This document shows, piece by piece, positions 1 to 9,300 of a DNA stretch of 37,924 nt; position 1 is the first letter of the stretch; each line of letters begins with the position of its first letter. The translations under genes were made by a program, and so were the position numbers. Below the pieces are notes generated by a model. The model did not search any database and was not told where the DNA came from. It saw nothing but the letters and a program-made list of their open reading frames with translations. Origin of the DNA: an uncultured Pseudomonadota bacterium (lineage in GTDB: Bacteria; Pseudomonadota; Gammaproteobacteria; Enterobacterales; Succinivibrionaceae); NCBI GenBank assembly GCA_900315145.1, contig OMYE01000034.1, positions 1 to 37,924 on the forward strand. The letters run 5' to 3'.

Positions 1-515
1 GATTCTAGAAGCATCAGCTGTCTGAATCTGTAGATGCTGCCACATTTTTTCAGAAGTTTGGCAATGCTTTTTTCTGATGACACCACAACAACATCATCAT
101 GATGATGAACGTAAAAAATCAAGCTCTCCTGATCGTCTAATGACAGCTGTACCCCCTGTTTCTGCAGTTCCGGAATAACACTGCTCTGGATTAATGATTT
201 TGATATTTCCGGGTGACCGTAGTAATGCATGTAGGGATCATCCGGATTTTTTCCGCGACATTGAGCCAGTGGCTTGCCGATATCATGAAGCAGTGCCCCC
301 AGGTAGAGCATATCATCTTCATTATTACGGGGGAGATTCAGGACAGTGTGAATGCTGTGATTCCACAGGTCGTACTGATGGGCATAATTCCGCTGATCGT
401 AATTAACAGTGGTTCTCATTATCGGAAAAATTCTGAGAATATTCTCTTGAACAGCCATTATTTCACTGATATCTGTTGTCGTCCTGAGTACATTGATAAT
501 TTCTTTCAGAGTCAT
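1..515 (-). CDS. HD-domain phosphohydrolase, partial (3' end beyond the left edge)
   Basis: The reading frame opens with ATG at 513-515 and stays open for 171 codons to the left edge. The visible part has an HD-type metal site: His53, then the His77-Asp78 pair within LGALLHDIGKP, then later histidines in YGHPE and a YVHHHDD stretch. This arrangement resembles the HD domain of tRNA nucleotidyltransferase-like and stand-alone HD hydrolases, which hydrolyse phosphate esters using divalent metal. The N-terminal ~45 residues are helical and show no nucleotidyltransferase motif, so a stand-alone HD protein is more likely. No signal peptide is seen, so it is probably cytoplasmic. The substrate cannot be inferred. 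The upstream GGA before the start is weak. Confidence 0.8.
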   Translation of the reverse strand, partial: MTLKEIINVLRTTTDISEIMAVQENILRIFPIMRTTVNYDQRNYAHQYDLWNHSIHTVLNLPRNNEDDMLYLGALLHDIGKPLAQCRGKNPDDPYMHYYGHPEISKSLIQSSVIPELQKQGVQLSLDDQESLIFYVHHHDDVVVVSSEKSIAKLLKKCGSIYRFRQLMLLE

Positions 516-672
516 GTGTTTATTTCCGTTTTATTATTATGCTGCAGATATATACGTAATTTAATATTTATACTTATTGATAGTTTTTGTCAATTGTTTT
601 AGGTAAAGGTATCCACATGTCCTCGTAGTCCCGTAAGGGATGTTTCCGGCAGGGGATATAAAACTGATTAAT

Positions 673-705
673 AAAAAAACCCGTAAGTTTTGCTAAACTT
701 ACGGG
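673..705 (-). terminator. Rho-independent terminator of the exported-protein pair
   Basis: An 11-bp perfect stem (CCCGTAAGTTT at 680-690 with its complement at 695-705) closes a 4-base loop. Read on the minus strand it is followed by a run of seven T. It lies 32 bases past the stop of the 737-1843 gene. Confidence 0.9.
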
Positions 706-736
706 AGTCACTATAAAGAGTTTTTATGTCAGCTGA

Positions 737-1843
737 TTATTTCTTTTTAGCAGGATACAGCACAAATCTTGTTGAACCTGCTGAATTATTGGCATCATTT
801 CCTCTTGAGAATACTGTGACGACCACCTTGTCACCAAGATGGTATTTCGGATTCTCGGTATCAACATAGATGTGATCAATATTTCCGGTCTGATACATGT
901 AGTACCACTTTTCCTTGTAAGGACCTTCGCCCTTGAGATAACCGCTTCCCTTGTTGAAAGGATTGCCTCCGGGAATCATTTTATAGGTCTTTCCGTCAAT
1001 GGTCAGTGTGGAAAGCTTATAGGTAAAGGATCCCTTGACTTTTTTATCAGTAGATTCCCATTTCTCCTGAGACAGTTCGAACCGGAAATTTCCGTGCGGT
1101 GCAAAAAGTCTTGCTTCATTACGGACAACCTCACTGTCCAGAGCATATTCGGTATCGACACGACGCGGCTTAAAGAAATATTCCGTACAGTAGCCGTCAT
1201 TATCTCTGGTGATCATGAGAATAGTTCTGAAAGGATTCATCCCGTTCAGATTATCTTCACAGAAGTTGTCAGTCTTGCAGTCTGACTGATAGAAAGGAGT
1301 ATCGATATTGAGAAAACGGTCGTTCATGCCTATGGCAATAGGCATAACGAATCTTCCGGTAGGCTTGGCATTGCGATCCGGGGTTATGTTATAAATAGGG
1401 GCAACAGCCCATGAGCCTTTGACGAGGTAATAGAATTTCATCGGCTCGTCAGCCCAGGTTATGGAATTATACATCCAGTTGAGCAGAGGGAAGGAACGAT
1501 AACGCATATTAGGATTATCACTGATGTAGGATTCATCATTCAGGGATGTATACTTAGGAATATCCTGAATATAAATCTTATCTTCATTATTGGCGATAAC
1601 GTAATAATCGATAATACTCTGGATGTTCGGATTAAGTTTGCAGAAATTGGCATAAACGGTAGGAAAATCCTCAGTGTTAAGCCGTACATTGATGTCACTC
1701 TGCATTCTGGTGAATAAATTATCTGTTTCCTGACCGGAGTTCTGTCCGGTGGTATCGGCTAATACCGGTTCTCCGGCAAAGAGAGAGAGCGCGGCTGCAC
1801 CGGATAAGAGAGATAGTCTGGAAAAACTGCTGTTATTTTTCAT
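737..1843 (-). CDS. Exported protein of unknown function (downstream member of a pair)
   Basis: I do not recognise a family. The 368-residue product has a Sec-type signal peptide: basic start, hydrophobic core at about residues 10-25, and a likely cleavage after VLA before DTTG. It is therefore probably periplasmic or secreted. The mature part is polar and rich in Tyr, Asn and Asp. Cysteines occur in SDCKTDNFCEDN, followed by ILMITRDNDGYC, a pattern that recurs in the gene just upstream. The start has a clear AGGAGAA ribosome-binding site 5 bases away. It follows the 1853-3163 gene with a 9-base gap, so the two are almost certainly co-transcribed, and a strong terminator closes the unit. Confidence 0.85.
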   Translation of the reverse strand: MKNNSSFSRLSLLSGAAALSLFAGEPVLADTTGQNSGQETDNLFTRMQSDINVRLNTEDFPTVYANFCKLNPNIQSIIDYYVIANNEDKIYIQDIPKYTSLNDESYISDNPNMRYRSFPLLNWMYNSITWADEPMKFYYLVKGSWAVAPIYNITPDRNAKPTGRFVMPIAIGMNDRFLNIDTPFYQSDCKTDNFCEDNLNGMNPFRTILMITRDNDGYCTEYFFKPRRVDTEYALDSEVVRNEARLFAPHGNFRFELSQEKWESTDKKVKGSFTYKLSTLTIDGKTYKMIPGGNPFNKGSGYLKGEGPYKEKWYYMYQTGNIDHIYVDTENPKYHLGDKVVVTVFSRGNDANNSAGSTRFVLYPAKKK

Positions 1844-1852
1844 TTCGTTCTC

Positions 1853-3163
1853 CTATTTCCTGTCGGCTATGCTATTGTTGTCAAGGGCGATTCTTTCGCA
1901 TACGCCGTTTTTATCTCTGGCAAACAGAACAATTCTTTTTCTGTCAGTAGAGCATTCGCCCAGACCGCACCTTAAATTATCGACATTGCCTGCCTGATCA
2001 TAGTCACCTTCAAAGATGGCGAGAATTTCCTTGTCAGCTGTATTGAAAATTGTTTTGTCGTAATCATTAACAACAATTTCATATTCACTGCCGTTATAGG
2101 TGAGCACGGCAAATGTCTGTTCATATCCGTCACTGTCGTTCTTTTTAATGAATTTTACAGACGTACCGGATTCGCTGTTGCTGTAAGTGGAGTTTAAATC
2201 ATCACCGGGAGCAATTCCGGATTTGAATCCACTGGTGAACAGGCGGATTTCCGTATTGTTAATCTGATTGAAAGGACAGAAGTTCAGAGAGTATTTTTCT
2301 GCCAGAACAATTTCTCCATCATCGCAGGTCGTGCTGTCCTTGGCTTTTCTGAATATATGGACATATTCAGGAAAATGGGCACATTTAGGATCATCTGGTT
2401 CATCACACATCAGACTGTCCATTCTGCTTGGGGTCATAATGAGATAGTCATGGGTTTCGTCACTGTATACCGGCATCTGTAAAAGTGAATGATTATCCCT
2501 GGTCAATTTGAATTTCTGTCCCTGAAGGGTTAATTCCAGTTCTTTCACGAAACCGGTATTAAGAGATATAGAGGAGTAGTTGTAGTCAACAAAGTTTTCA
2601 TAGGTGTTTTTATGCCATAATGCGCTGTAATTGGCATACATGGTTATTTTGGCATCCTGACGTTTGTTGTTGCAGAACGTGGATTTAGGAATCTGTGCCT
2701 CACATGTGGAACTGTTTATCTCGTGAATACCGTTTACGGTGTATACAAAGAAGCTTGATGCATCGGTTTTTTCATCGTAGCCGTTAATCCCGAAAGGATA
2801 TTCCTCGGTTCCTGCATAGAATTCGAGTGGTTCACCGTGGCTGATATTGGCCATGTATTTCTGCATGGCTTTGAGTACTTCGGCATTACCGAACAGTTTT
2901 TCCAGATTCAGCTTCTGAAATTCTGATTTGTCGGTAATCATTTGTAATTTATTCTCGTAGCATATCTGAATCGGGTAATCAACCAGTTCTGCTAAAGCAG
3001 TCTGATCATTCTGCTGAATGGCGGAACGGATTTTTTCGAAGGTTTTATTAGGATCCTGTTCATCGTCGGCCCATGCTGGACAGCAGGAAATACTGAATAT
3101 AACCCCGGTTAATCCGAAGACGGGGATAACCCTTTTTATGATAGATGATTTGTTAAATTTCAT
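1853..3163 (-). CDS. Exported protein of unknown function (upstream member of a pair)
   Basis: I chose the ATG at 3161-3163, because the longer frame (to 3229) adds 22 residues ahead of a good signal peptide and the AAGAAG ribosome-binding site fits the inner start. The 436-residue product has a basic N-terminus, a hydrophobic core, and a likely signal peptidase I site after AWA before DDEQ. A lipobox reading around SISC is possible but poorer. The mature protein is acidic and Cys-containing. The C-terminal segment (LRCGLGECS, then IVLFARDKNGVC) resembles a segment in its neighbour, and a looser version occurs mid-protein (MCDEPDDPKC, then HIFRKAKDSTTC). No enzymatic motif is visible. Location is probably periplasm or cell surface. 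Confidence 0.82.
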   Translation of the reverse strand: MKFNKSSIIKRVIPVFGLTGVIFSISCCPAWADDEQDPNKTFEKIRSAIQQNDQTALAELVDYPIQICYENKLQMITDKSEFQKLNLEKLFGNAEVLKAMQKYMANISHGEPLEFYAGTEEYPFGINGYDEKTDASSFFVYTVNGIHEINSSTCEAQIPKSTFCNNKRQDAKITMYANYSALWHKNTYENFVDYNYSSISLNTGFVKELELTLQGQKFKLTRDNHSLLQMPVYSDETHDYLIMTPSRMDSLMCDEPDDPKCAHFPEYVHIFRKAKDSTTCDDGEIVLAEKYSLNFCPFNQINNTEIRLFTSGFKSGIAPGDDLNSTYSNSESGTSVKFIKKNDSDGYEQTFAVLTYNGSEYEIVVNDYDKTIFNTADKEILAIFEGDYDQAGNVDNLRCGLGECSTDRKRIVLFARDKNGVCERIALDNNSIADRK

Positions 3164-3227
3164 GATTTTGTCTTCTTGCTTGTTATATGGAAAAGATAAT
3201 TCTGCACCTAACAGGGTATTAAGCGTC

Positions 3228-3236
3228 ATTCTAGCA
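3228..3236 (-). promoter_or_regulatory. Possible extended -10 promoter for the exported-protein pair
   Basis: On the minus strand this reads TGCTAGAAT, an extended -10 element (TGn plus TAGAAT), 64 bases upstream of the chosen start at 3163. There is no good -35 at the usual distance. A start just inside the longer reading frame would support the shorter protein. Confidence 0.35.
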
Positions 3237-3502
3237 AATCATTAAATAATTATAGATAATGACAAAAAATTATATATATAAAATGAGATGTGCAACAGTT
3301 TGCAGATATGATTCTTTTTCTTCTTTAATTCTTTGGAAGCTGTGAAGGTATTATTTTTAATTGTAATTACTGTGGACTGTCATTTGTTTGGTGATTCCGT
3401 CTTTTTTGCTTTTTATCTTTTTTCTGGTGGAAAAATATTAAGAAGAGAAGGAAGAAGAGTTACAGGATTAGATATCAGATTCCTGGAATGTGCAGTTCCA
3501 TT

Positions 3503-3560
3503 TTACGGCCGGCATCTTAAAAACATCTCTCGGTGGTTTTTAAGACGCTCTATACCGTAA
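3503..3560. repeat. Nested inverted repeat downstream of lrgB
   Basis: An outer 6-bp arm (TTACGG at 3503-3508 with CCGTAA at 3555-3560) encloses a 10-bp perfect stem (TCTTAAAAAC at 3515-3524 with its complement at 3536-3545). It begins about 70 bases after the lrgB stop on the minus strand. There is no T-run after the stem in either direction, although the stem itself is rich in A and T. It may end transcription inefficiently or protect the 3' end. Confidence 0.5.
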
Positions 3561-3629
3561 ATTGTTCAGGCGTCGTTATTTTCAGTATATGTCAGCCTTT
3601 TGACGAAAAATGATGTTTTATCCGGACGG

Positions 3630-4397
3630 CTACCAGTTGAATATCTTATCCAGAAAGTTAAGCATCATGAAAAGTGGAGTGGCGAGAAATGTGGTCATTA
3701 CGCCGCAGACAATGAGACTTAGTGAGGAGTAGGCCCCCTGAGTTTCTCCATGTTCATTGGCAGTGCTGGTACCTACAGCATGGGCGCATGCTCCTATGGC
3801 CAGCCCCTGAGCTTTAGGGTTTCTGATATGAAAGAGTTTCATCAGTGGAAATCCGAATACAGCCCCGAAAATACCAACCGCACAGACGATGCAGGCGGTT
3901 ACTGAGCCGATGCCTCCCATTCTGTCAGAGACATCCATTGCGAGAGGAGTGGTGATGGAACGGGCACCTAAAGTCGGAATCATATTGGAGTTGATGCCGA
4001 TAAGATGACAGCTGAAATATGCCAGAATAAAGCTTATTACCACAGAAATGCCGCAACAGATGATAATCGGCACCGCCTGTTTTTTTATCAGGGCAAATTT
4101 CAGGTAAAGAGGTATGGCCAGAGTTACAATACACGGTTCGAGCAGCCAGCTTATGATGAAAGTACCATCACTGTAGTCTTTCGGATCGGAACCTGTACCG
4201 GTGATGATACCTATAATGAGTATCACCGGAATCAGCAGAGGATTTAAAAAAGACCACTTTGTTTTCAGCTGTATTGCTCTGATTATAAAAAACAGACCGA
4301 TAGAGAGGGGGATGGCGGCGTAAAACAGCCAGGTTCTGTTTTCAAGTGAACTAAGCAGACCGGAAAAATCATCATAGTTTAAGTTTAAAAAATTCAT
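3630..4397 (-). CDS. lrgB: LrgB/CidB/YohK-family membrane protein
   Basis: The 255-residue product is almost entirely hydrophobic segments. It carries the LrgB family hallmarks: a Glu-Pro in WLLEPCIVTLAIPLY, the LGARSITTPLAM segment, and the C-terminal AIGACAHAVGTSTA and HGETQGAYSSLSL stretches. LrgB works with the holin-like LrgA. The pair is linked in different bacteria to autolysis control and to export or import of small organic acids, and plant homologues carry glycolate. It sits in the inner membrane. The start is 1 base past the lrgA stop, with GAGGGAG as ribosome-binding site inside the end of lrgA, indicating translational coupling. Length fits the family (about 230-255). Confidence 0.95.
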   Translation of the reverse strand: MNFLNLNYDDFSGLLSSLENRTWLFYAAIPLSIGLFFIIRAIQLKTKWSFLNPLLIPVILIIGIITGTGSDPKDYSDGTFIISWLLEPCIVTLAIPLYLKFALIKKQAVPIIICCGISVVISFILAYFSCHLIGINSNMIPTLGARSITTPLAMDVSDRMGGIGSVTACIVCAVGIFGAVFGFPLMKLFHIRNPKAQGLAIGACAHAVGTSTANEHGETQGAYSSLSLIVCGVMTTFLATPLFMMLNFLDKIFNW

Positions 4398-4398
4398 A

Positions 4399-4893
4399 TT
4401 ATTCTCCCTCTTGATTAAGAGTGGCGGCGGGCTGCTTACTGGTGTTGAGATGACTGAATTTTCTTCTCATGTTGCGATGGTAGCGCAGGGCTCTCCGATA
4501 TACGAGTTTTCTTCTGCGTCTTTCCTCAGGGGTTTCGCTGAAATGCTGAAACATTCTTCCAACCACCAGAATAATCAGAGCAACACCGCTTACTATGTTG
4601 AAAATAATGAGCACTATAGAGGAGTATACCTCGTTCAGGTGACTGATAACTCCGACAGCAGCCGGCATGAAGAGCAGGGCCATGTATTTCAGAAAGAGGG
4701 AACCTGAGGGCATAACCCAGTTGATTTTAACCGCTTTGATTTCAAGAAGAACAAAAAGTATCAGAAGTCCGATAATGCTTCCGGGGAAAACGAAAGGCAG
4801 AAAACCGGCAAGATATTTACCGATAAGGAGACAGGCATAGATAATCAGAAAGCTTGATACCAGGCCGAATAATTTTTTCAGGAAGTTAATCAT
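4399..4893 (-). CDS. lrgA: LrgA/CidA/YohJ-family holin-like membrane protein
   Basis: Four hydrophobic segments fill the first ~112 residues, with the typical LrgA pattern KYLAGFLPFVFPGSIIGLLILF followed by a Pro-containing loop (FLKYMALLFMPAAVGV). It is the inner-membrane partner of LrgB, encoded directly downstream. An unusual feature is the C-terminal tail of about 50 residues after the last membrane segment: very basic (clusters of Arg in ERRRRKLVYRR and NMRRKF), ending in a polar stretch. LrgA proteins normally end soon after the last helix at about 115-140 residues, so the tail is an extension here (164 in total). The unit is preceded by a good promoter at 4962-4989. Confidence 0.93.
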   Translation of the reverse strand: MINFLKKLFGLVSSFLIIYACLLIGKYLAGFLPFVFPGSIIGLLILFVLLEIKAVKINWVMPSGSLFLKYMALLFMPAAVGVISHLNEVYSSIVLIIFNIVSGVALIILVVGRMFQHFSETPEERRRRKLVYRRALRYHRNMRRKFSHLNTSKQPAATLNQEGE

Positions 4894-5605
4894 GGCTGTT
4901 TTTCCGGAATTTCAATGAAGGATAGCTTCTTCATAACTGGTTAATATTTGACACGTATCACATTATACTCTCTGCAGAACAACTTTCAACACAATATCCT
5001 GAAATGATAATAAATATATTGATTATTCCGGTTTTTTTCAGTATGTCCAGGGGCTATTTGAAAGTTTGAGTTCGGTTCATTAACGGATAAACAGTTTATT
5101 TTAATTAAAATAATATCTCAGAATCACCAGTTCATATGCTGATGTCTGCCTGTATATTTTTTTGAACCTGTGTTTGTTTGAACCGGCATTTGTTTTTAAG
5201 TGATGGAGAATCTGTAAAAATAATATATGAGTGTTAAAAAAATGTAATATATGATATATTTGTCATATTTTAAAGACGCTATTTTGAATAAGCGATATTT
5301 AATACAAAGTAGTATGTTAATTTGTGTCTGTTGATATTTTTATCTGTTGTAGTTCAAATTTTTTGATGCAAAAATTCCGGTGTAAAATTTGTTTAAACGG
5401 TTTAGTCCGGATTTTTTTATGCAGATGTTCCGGCAGAGCAGATCATACTGTGAAGAGCATGTGTTTTTAGGTTTTATTTATTTCATTTATACCGATAGCA
5501 GTCACCTGGTAATCAGAACGCATTCTTATGTTGTTCCAGGAATAATAAAAATATTTTCAGAAAATGATTTTAGGGCCGCCGGTATGTTGAGGGGAAAAGT
5601 TTTTT
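4894..5605. other. Long intergenic region between divergent lrgA and cvpA
   Basis: This 712-base stretch is strongly AT-rich. Apart from the lrgA promoter at 4962-4989 I see no gene, RNA structure or repeat that I can support. An open frame at 5389-5619 overlaps the cvpA start and lacks a ribosome-binding site, so it is not called. A cvpA promoter must lie in the right part, but no convincing -35/-10 pair is visible. Confidence 0.55.
4962..4989 (-). promoter_or_regulatory. Sigma-70-type promoter for lrgA-lrgB
   Basis: On the minus strand, TTGAAA (4984-4989) and a perfect TATAAT (4962-4967) are separated by 16 bases. The predicted transcript would start near 4955 and have a leader of about 60 bases before the lrgA ATG at 4893. 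Confidence 0.65.
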
Positions 5606-6256
5606 ATGCAGTGGATTGATTATGCTTTGCTTGGGATTATCCTTATAAGTACTGTTGTCAGTGCTTTCAGAGGCCTGATTAAGGAAATTCTGTCTATGCT
5701 GGCGTGGGCAGTGGCATTTTTCGTGGCTATGAAATTCTATAAACCTCTGACCCAGTTTATAACTTTTACCGATGATCAGTCTATCAGAGTGGTTATTGCT
5801 CTTTTCGGGCTTTTCATCGGCACACTGATGATTATCGGTTTTGTAAATTATATTATTACTTTGGTAATTAAAAAGACCGGTTTATCAGGAACAGATCGGG
5901 TTTTAGGCATGTTTTTCGGACTGTTAAGAGGTGGGGCGATTGTTCTCGTGGCGGCCTGTACTTTGCAGCTGGCCTTTAATTACGGTTTTCTGCTGAAATT
6001 AAAAGAGGAATCCTGGTATAAACAGTCCATGCTTGTGCCTGATGTCATGAAATTTGCCGATGAATTACTGAAGTCTTTCGGTCTCGGTGACGCCGGAAAG
6101 AACTTTAATCTGTTTGAATCCCTCAAGAGTGATGTACATAAGGATGTAGGAGAGATTCTCGAATCTGACGGCTCAGAAGAAATTTCTCCGGAAAATGATC
6201 CTGATTCGGTTTCTAATCCTGCAGGAGATACAGTAGAAACAACACCTAAGAAATAG
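5606..6256 (+). CDS. cvpA: CvpA family membrane protein
   Basis: The 216-residue product starts MQWIDYALLGIILISTVVSAFRG, the classical CvpA N-terminus, and continues with KEILSMLAWAVAFFVA and a GLxGxDRxLGMFFGLLRG segment. Four hydrophobic segments occupy residues 1 to about 130. The remaining ~80 residues are soluble and acidic with Ser and Pro. E. coli CvpA has about 162 residues, so the tail is longer here. CvpA is an inner-membrane protein needed for colicin V production in E. coli and linked to envelope stress tolerance; its biochemical role is unclear. It is normally followed directly by purF, but here a giant membrane gene lies between. A GAGGGG ribosome-binding site precedes the ATG. 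Confidence 0.92.
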   Translation: MQWIDYALLGIILISTVVSAFRGLIKEILSMLAWAVAFFVAMKFYKPLTQFITFTDDQSIRVVIALFGLFIGTLMIIGFVNYIITLVIKKTGLSGTDRVLGMFFGLLRGGAIVLVAACTLQLAFNYGFLLKLKEESWYKQSMLVPDVMKFADELLKSFGLGDAGKNFNLFESLKSDVHKDVGEILESDGSEEISPENDPDSVSNPAGDTVETTPKK

Positions 6257-6332
6257 GTACAGCCGCCTTATTGAGAACCGGATGTTTCTGTCTGTAGTTC
6301 TGTATGGTATTCGTTGAATAAAAGAGGTCCTT

Positions 6333-9300
6333 ATGATTGATGAAAGTAAAGATTCGTTGAATGACAGTAATACCGGGATAATACAGTCTTTCCACGCTTC
6401 AGGAAATCAGAAAAATGAGGCCGGTGAATCACGAAGAGAGAGCATGCACCGGATACTGGACGAACTGCTGACTGATAACATGACTGACGATGATTATGAC
6501 AGAATTCAGGCTTTCATGGAATCGTGGTCTCAGGGGCGGAATGCAGGAACCTCTGTAAATTCCTCCGGGGCGGAAAAGGCACTGGAATCATCGGTAGATT
6601 CAGTACAGAACGGAAATCTTCATACTAATTTTTCACTGGATAAAGGTATAAATCCTTATTTCATTCAGCATGTTGCGTCTATAAAGCATGAGATTATCAG
6701 CAGAGTACGTCAGAATGCACCTAAGTATACAGAGAAAGAAAGTCTTACGGAAAAGTCCGGGATTGTTTCTCCTTCGGCTAACCATGAAACTGCAGGTACA
6801 TCTCCTGCTACCGGTGTCACTGAAAAAGCTGTTCACGGGATAACCGGAGCCACCGGTGAAGTAATACTTGATGATGCTTCTGCTCATAATGCCAGCCTTC
6901 ATGAGACTGATGGAAATGAGCTGGAAGAGAATACCTTTAAAGTCGACAGTACCGGAGGGACTTCTGATAAAATCACAGCTGCTACTTCAGTCGGTGATTC
7001 TGTTCCGCACAGATCCGATGATACCGTAACCGGTTTCTCCAGTAATAGTTTTTCAACATCAGGAAATGTCCCGGGCGGTTCCATGTCCGGTTATTCCGGA
7101 TACACCAGGCCGGCAAAGAGTTCAGGAAGTGATCTTCTGGAAATGATTACCGGAAAAATGATTGCCGGTATCGGAGCTGCCGTACTGATGATTATCGGCT
7201 TTATTATGGTGGCCAGAAGTATTAATTTCTCCTTTGGACCATACGGCAGGTTTTTAGCCATGCTGCTTTTTTCCGGCGTCATGATTTATTTCGGCGGATT
7301 TAAAGCATCAAAAAAAGAAAAGTCATCTTCAATTGAAGAGTTAAGTTTGGGCAGGGTGATTCTTTCCTCAGCCGGTTTTGCCCTTCTGTATGTCACCATG
7401 GCAGCGGGATACGTATATTTTGATATTATTCCCGGCGGTATAGTCACATGGATGATATTTCTGACACTGTGGAGTTTTATCCTGATGCATCTGATGCTGA
7501 AAAGGCATCCGGTATTCAGTCTGATATCCCAGTTAGGTGTTGTTGGCAGTATTCCTCTTGCCTGCCATATGGGGAATTATTCATTTATTCTCATATGCTC
7601 ATTAATTCTTTTTTCCCAGCTGCCTGCAAATATATTCAGTGTTATAAAAAGGCGTACATGGTCCTTTACGTGCGGGAGCATCGGATTTGCAATTGTAACA
7701 GCAGTTGTTGCATATAATATCAATTTTGTTTCAGGCAGTGGAACGCTCCTGCTGTCGCTGTTCGTTGTTGCAGTAATTGTCATGCAGAAGATAATGCTTA
7801 TCATCAGCTGTTATCGTGATGGTGACAATGTTTATAAAACAGAAGACTCATGGAGCTTCAATTTTCATGTAGCGGTAACTGCCGGTACTCTCTTCTTTAT
7901 CGAGCTGCCGTTTCTTATCATCGTACATAAGCTTTTCAGTAACCCTTTGACGGCAGTTATGGTTATGCTGGCATCATTTGCTGCCATGATGATAACTGAC
8001 GAGAAGCTTTACTGTTCATGCCGGAAACGGGAAAACAGATTCTGTGCCCGTGTGGCTATTGATACAATTCTGGTACTGCTGATTGCCGTCGGAGTGTTCA
8101 TGCCGGACAGAACCGTCATGATATGGGGACTGACCATGGTGTACGGTCTCATATTCTGTCTCAAAGCAGTGAAGGATGTAAATACGGCCAGAATATCGAA
8201 TATGGTGCGATGCTCGCTTCTTGCTGCAATGTTCATGATGATTGTCATAATGCAGCACATAGTTATTATAAATCTGTACAAGGAACTGCTCACGGTGGCT
8301 GTTATCGGCGGGACAGCGGCAATAATGTCTCTCGCTTATTATCTATACAGGGTAAGAACCGTTGAGGACAGGGATGCCGGATATTATTCCAAGGTGCACT
8401 GTATTAACAGACACATAGGAATGTGGCAGGAATCTGTTTCCGGTTTTGATGATTTGTTCATAAAGTGCATAGGTCTTAATTTTTTTGTTGCCGCACTGTT
8501 TATTATATATTACTTCTGGGGAACCGCTCAGGAAGGGACATTTCTCTCTATTGTTTCCAAGGTGGTGGTCCTGTTCCTTCTCGGTATTTTGACGGTGCTT
8601 GTAATTAAAAGACGCAGTGAAGATAGGAAGACTTCAATCAAACAGGAATTCAAGTCTGTTGATAATACGGGATATGTTAACAATAAAGATGTTAACCTTG
8701 CGGGAGTGTACAGTCTTTCCGGAGGTATATTCGGTTTCCTGCTGGTAAGTGTGGGAACCATAACCAGTTTTGTCGCCCACATGAGCAGTCAGTTTGTCAG
8801 CGGTTCCATGATATCGGGACATTGGATAAACCTTGATGGAAATATTCTTACCGGAACATTACTTTCACTGACTTTTCTACCACTGCTTTACTTTGTGTAC
8901 AGACCGGTATTTCACCGGGTGAAGAATATCCGTCTGATAATTACTGGCATTTCCTTTGTTGCCGTTTCTCTGCTGGCCGTATGTATTGAAAATTATCTCA
9001 ACTGGGTTTATGGTCTGGGGCTTTTTGCCGGTTTATGCGGTCTTCTTGCTCTGAAAAAATTCAGCAGAACCTTTGTCAGTGCATCTGTTGGGGATGTTAT
9101 AAACAGAGAAGCTGTGCTTGAGGACAATAAATTATTTTTCAGAGGACTCGGGGCTGTATCGGTAATACTTGCTACCTGCTTCTATTATTTTTACGGGAAT
9201 TATGAGCTGCTGTCGGATCATTTTAAAAATTATCCGTTGGTGGCACCGGCAGTATGGATTATTTATACAGCAGTATTCGGATTCAGTTATTTCAGCAATG

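Larger units (their letters stand above)
3164..3629. other. Intergenic region without a supported gene
   Basis: This is the 466-base gap between the exported-protein pair and lrgB. It is AT-rich, holds the extended -10 at 3228-3236, a short TA run near 3270-3280, and the nested inverted repeat at 3503-3560. Open frames here are short, lack ribosome-binding sites and show no protein-like pattern. Confidence 0.6.

Noticed and set aside
213-602. Open frame of 129 codons on the plus strand
   Set aside because: It is antisense to the HD-domain gene, which has clear HD motifs on the minus strand; this frame has no family features.
3333-3560. 75-codon open frame downstream of the exported-protein pair
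   Set aside because: No ribosome-binding site, no protein-like pattern, and it overlaps the nested inverted repeat.
5389-5619. 76-codon open frame ahead of cvpA
   Set aside because: It overlaps the cvpA start, lacks a ribosome-binding site and shows no recognisable features.
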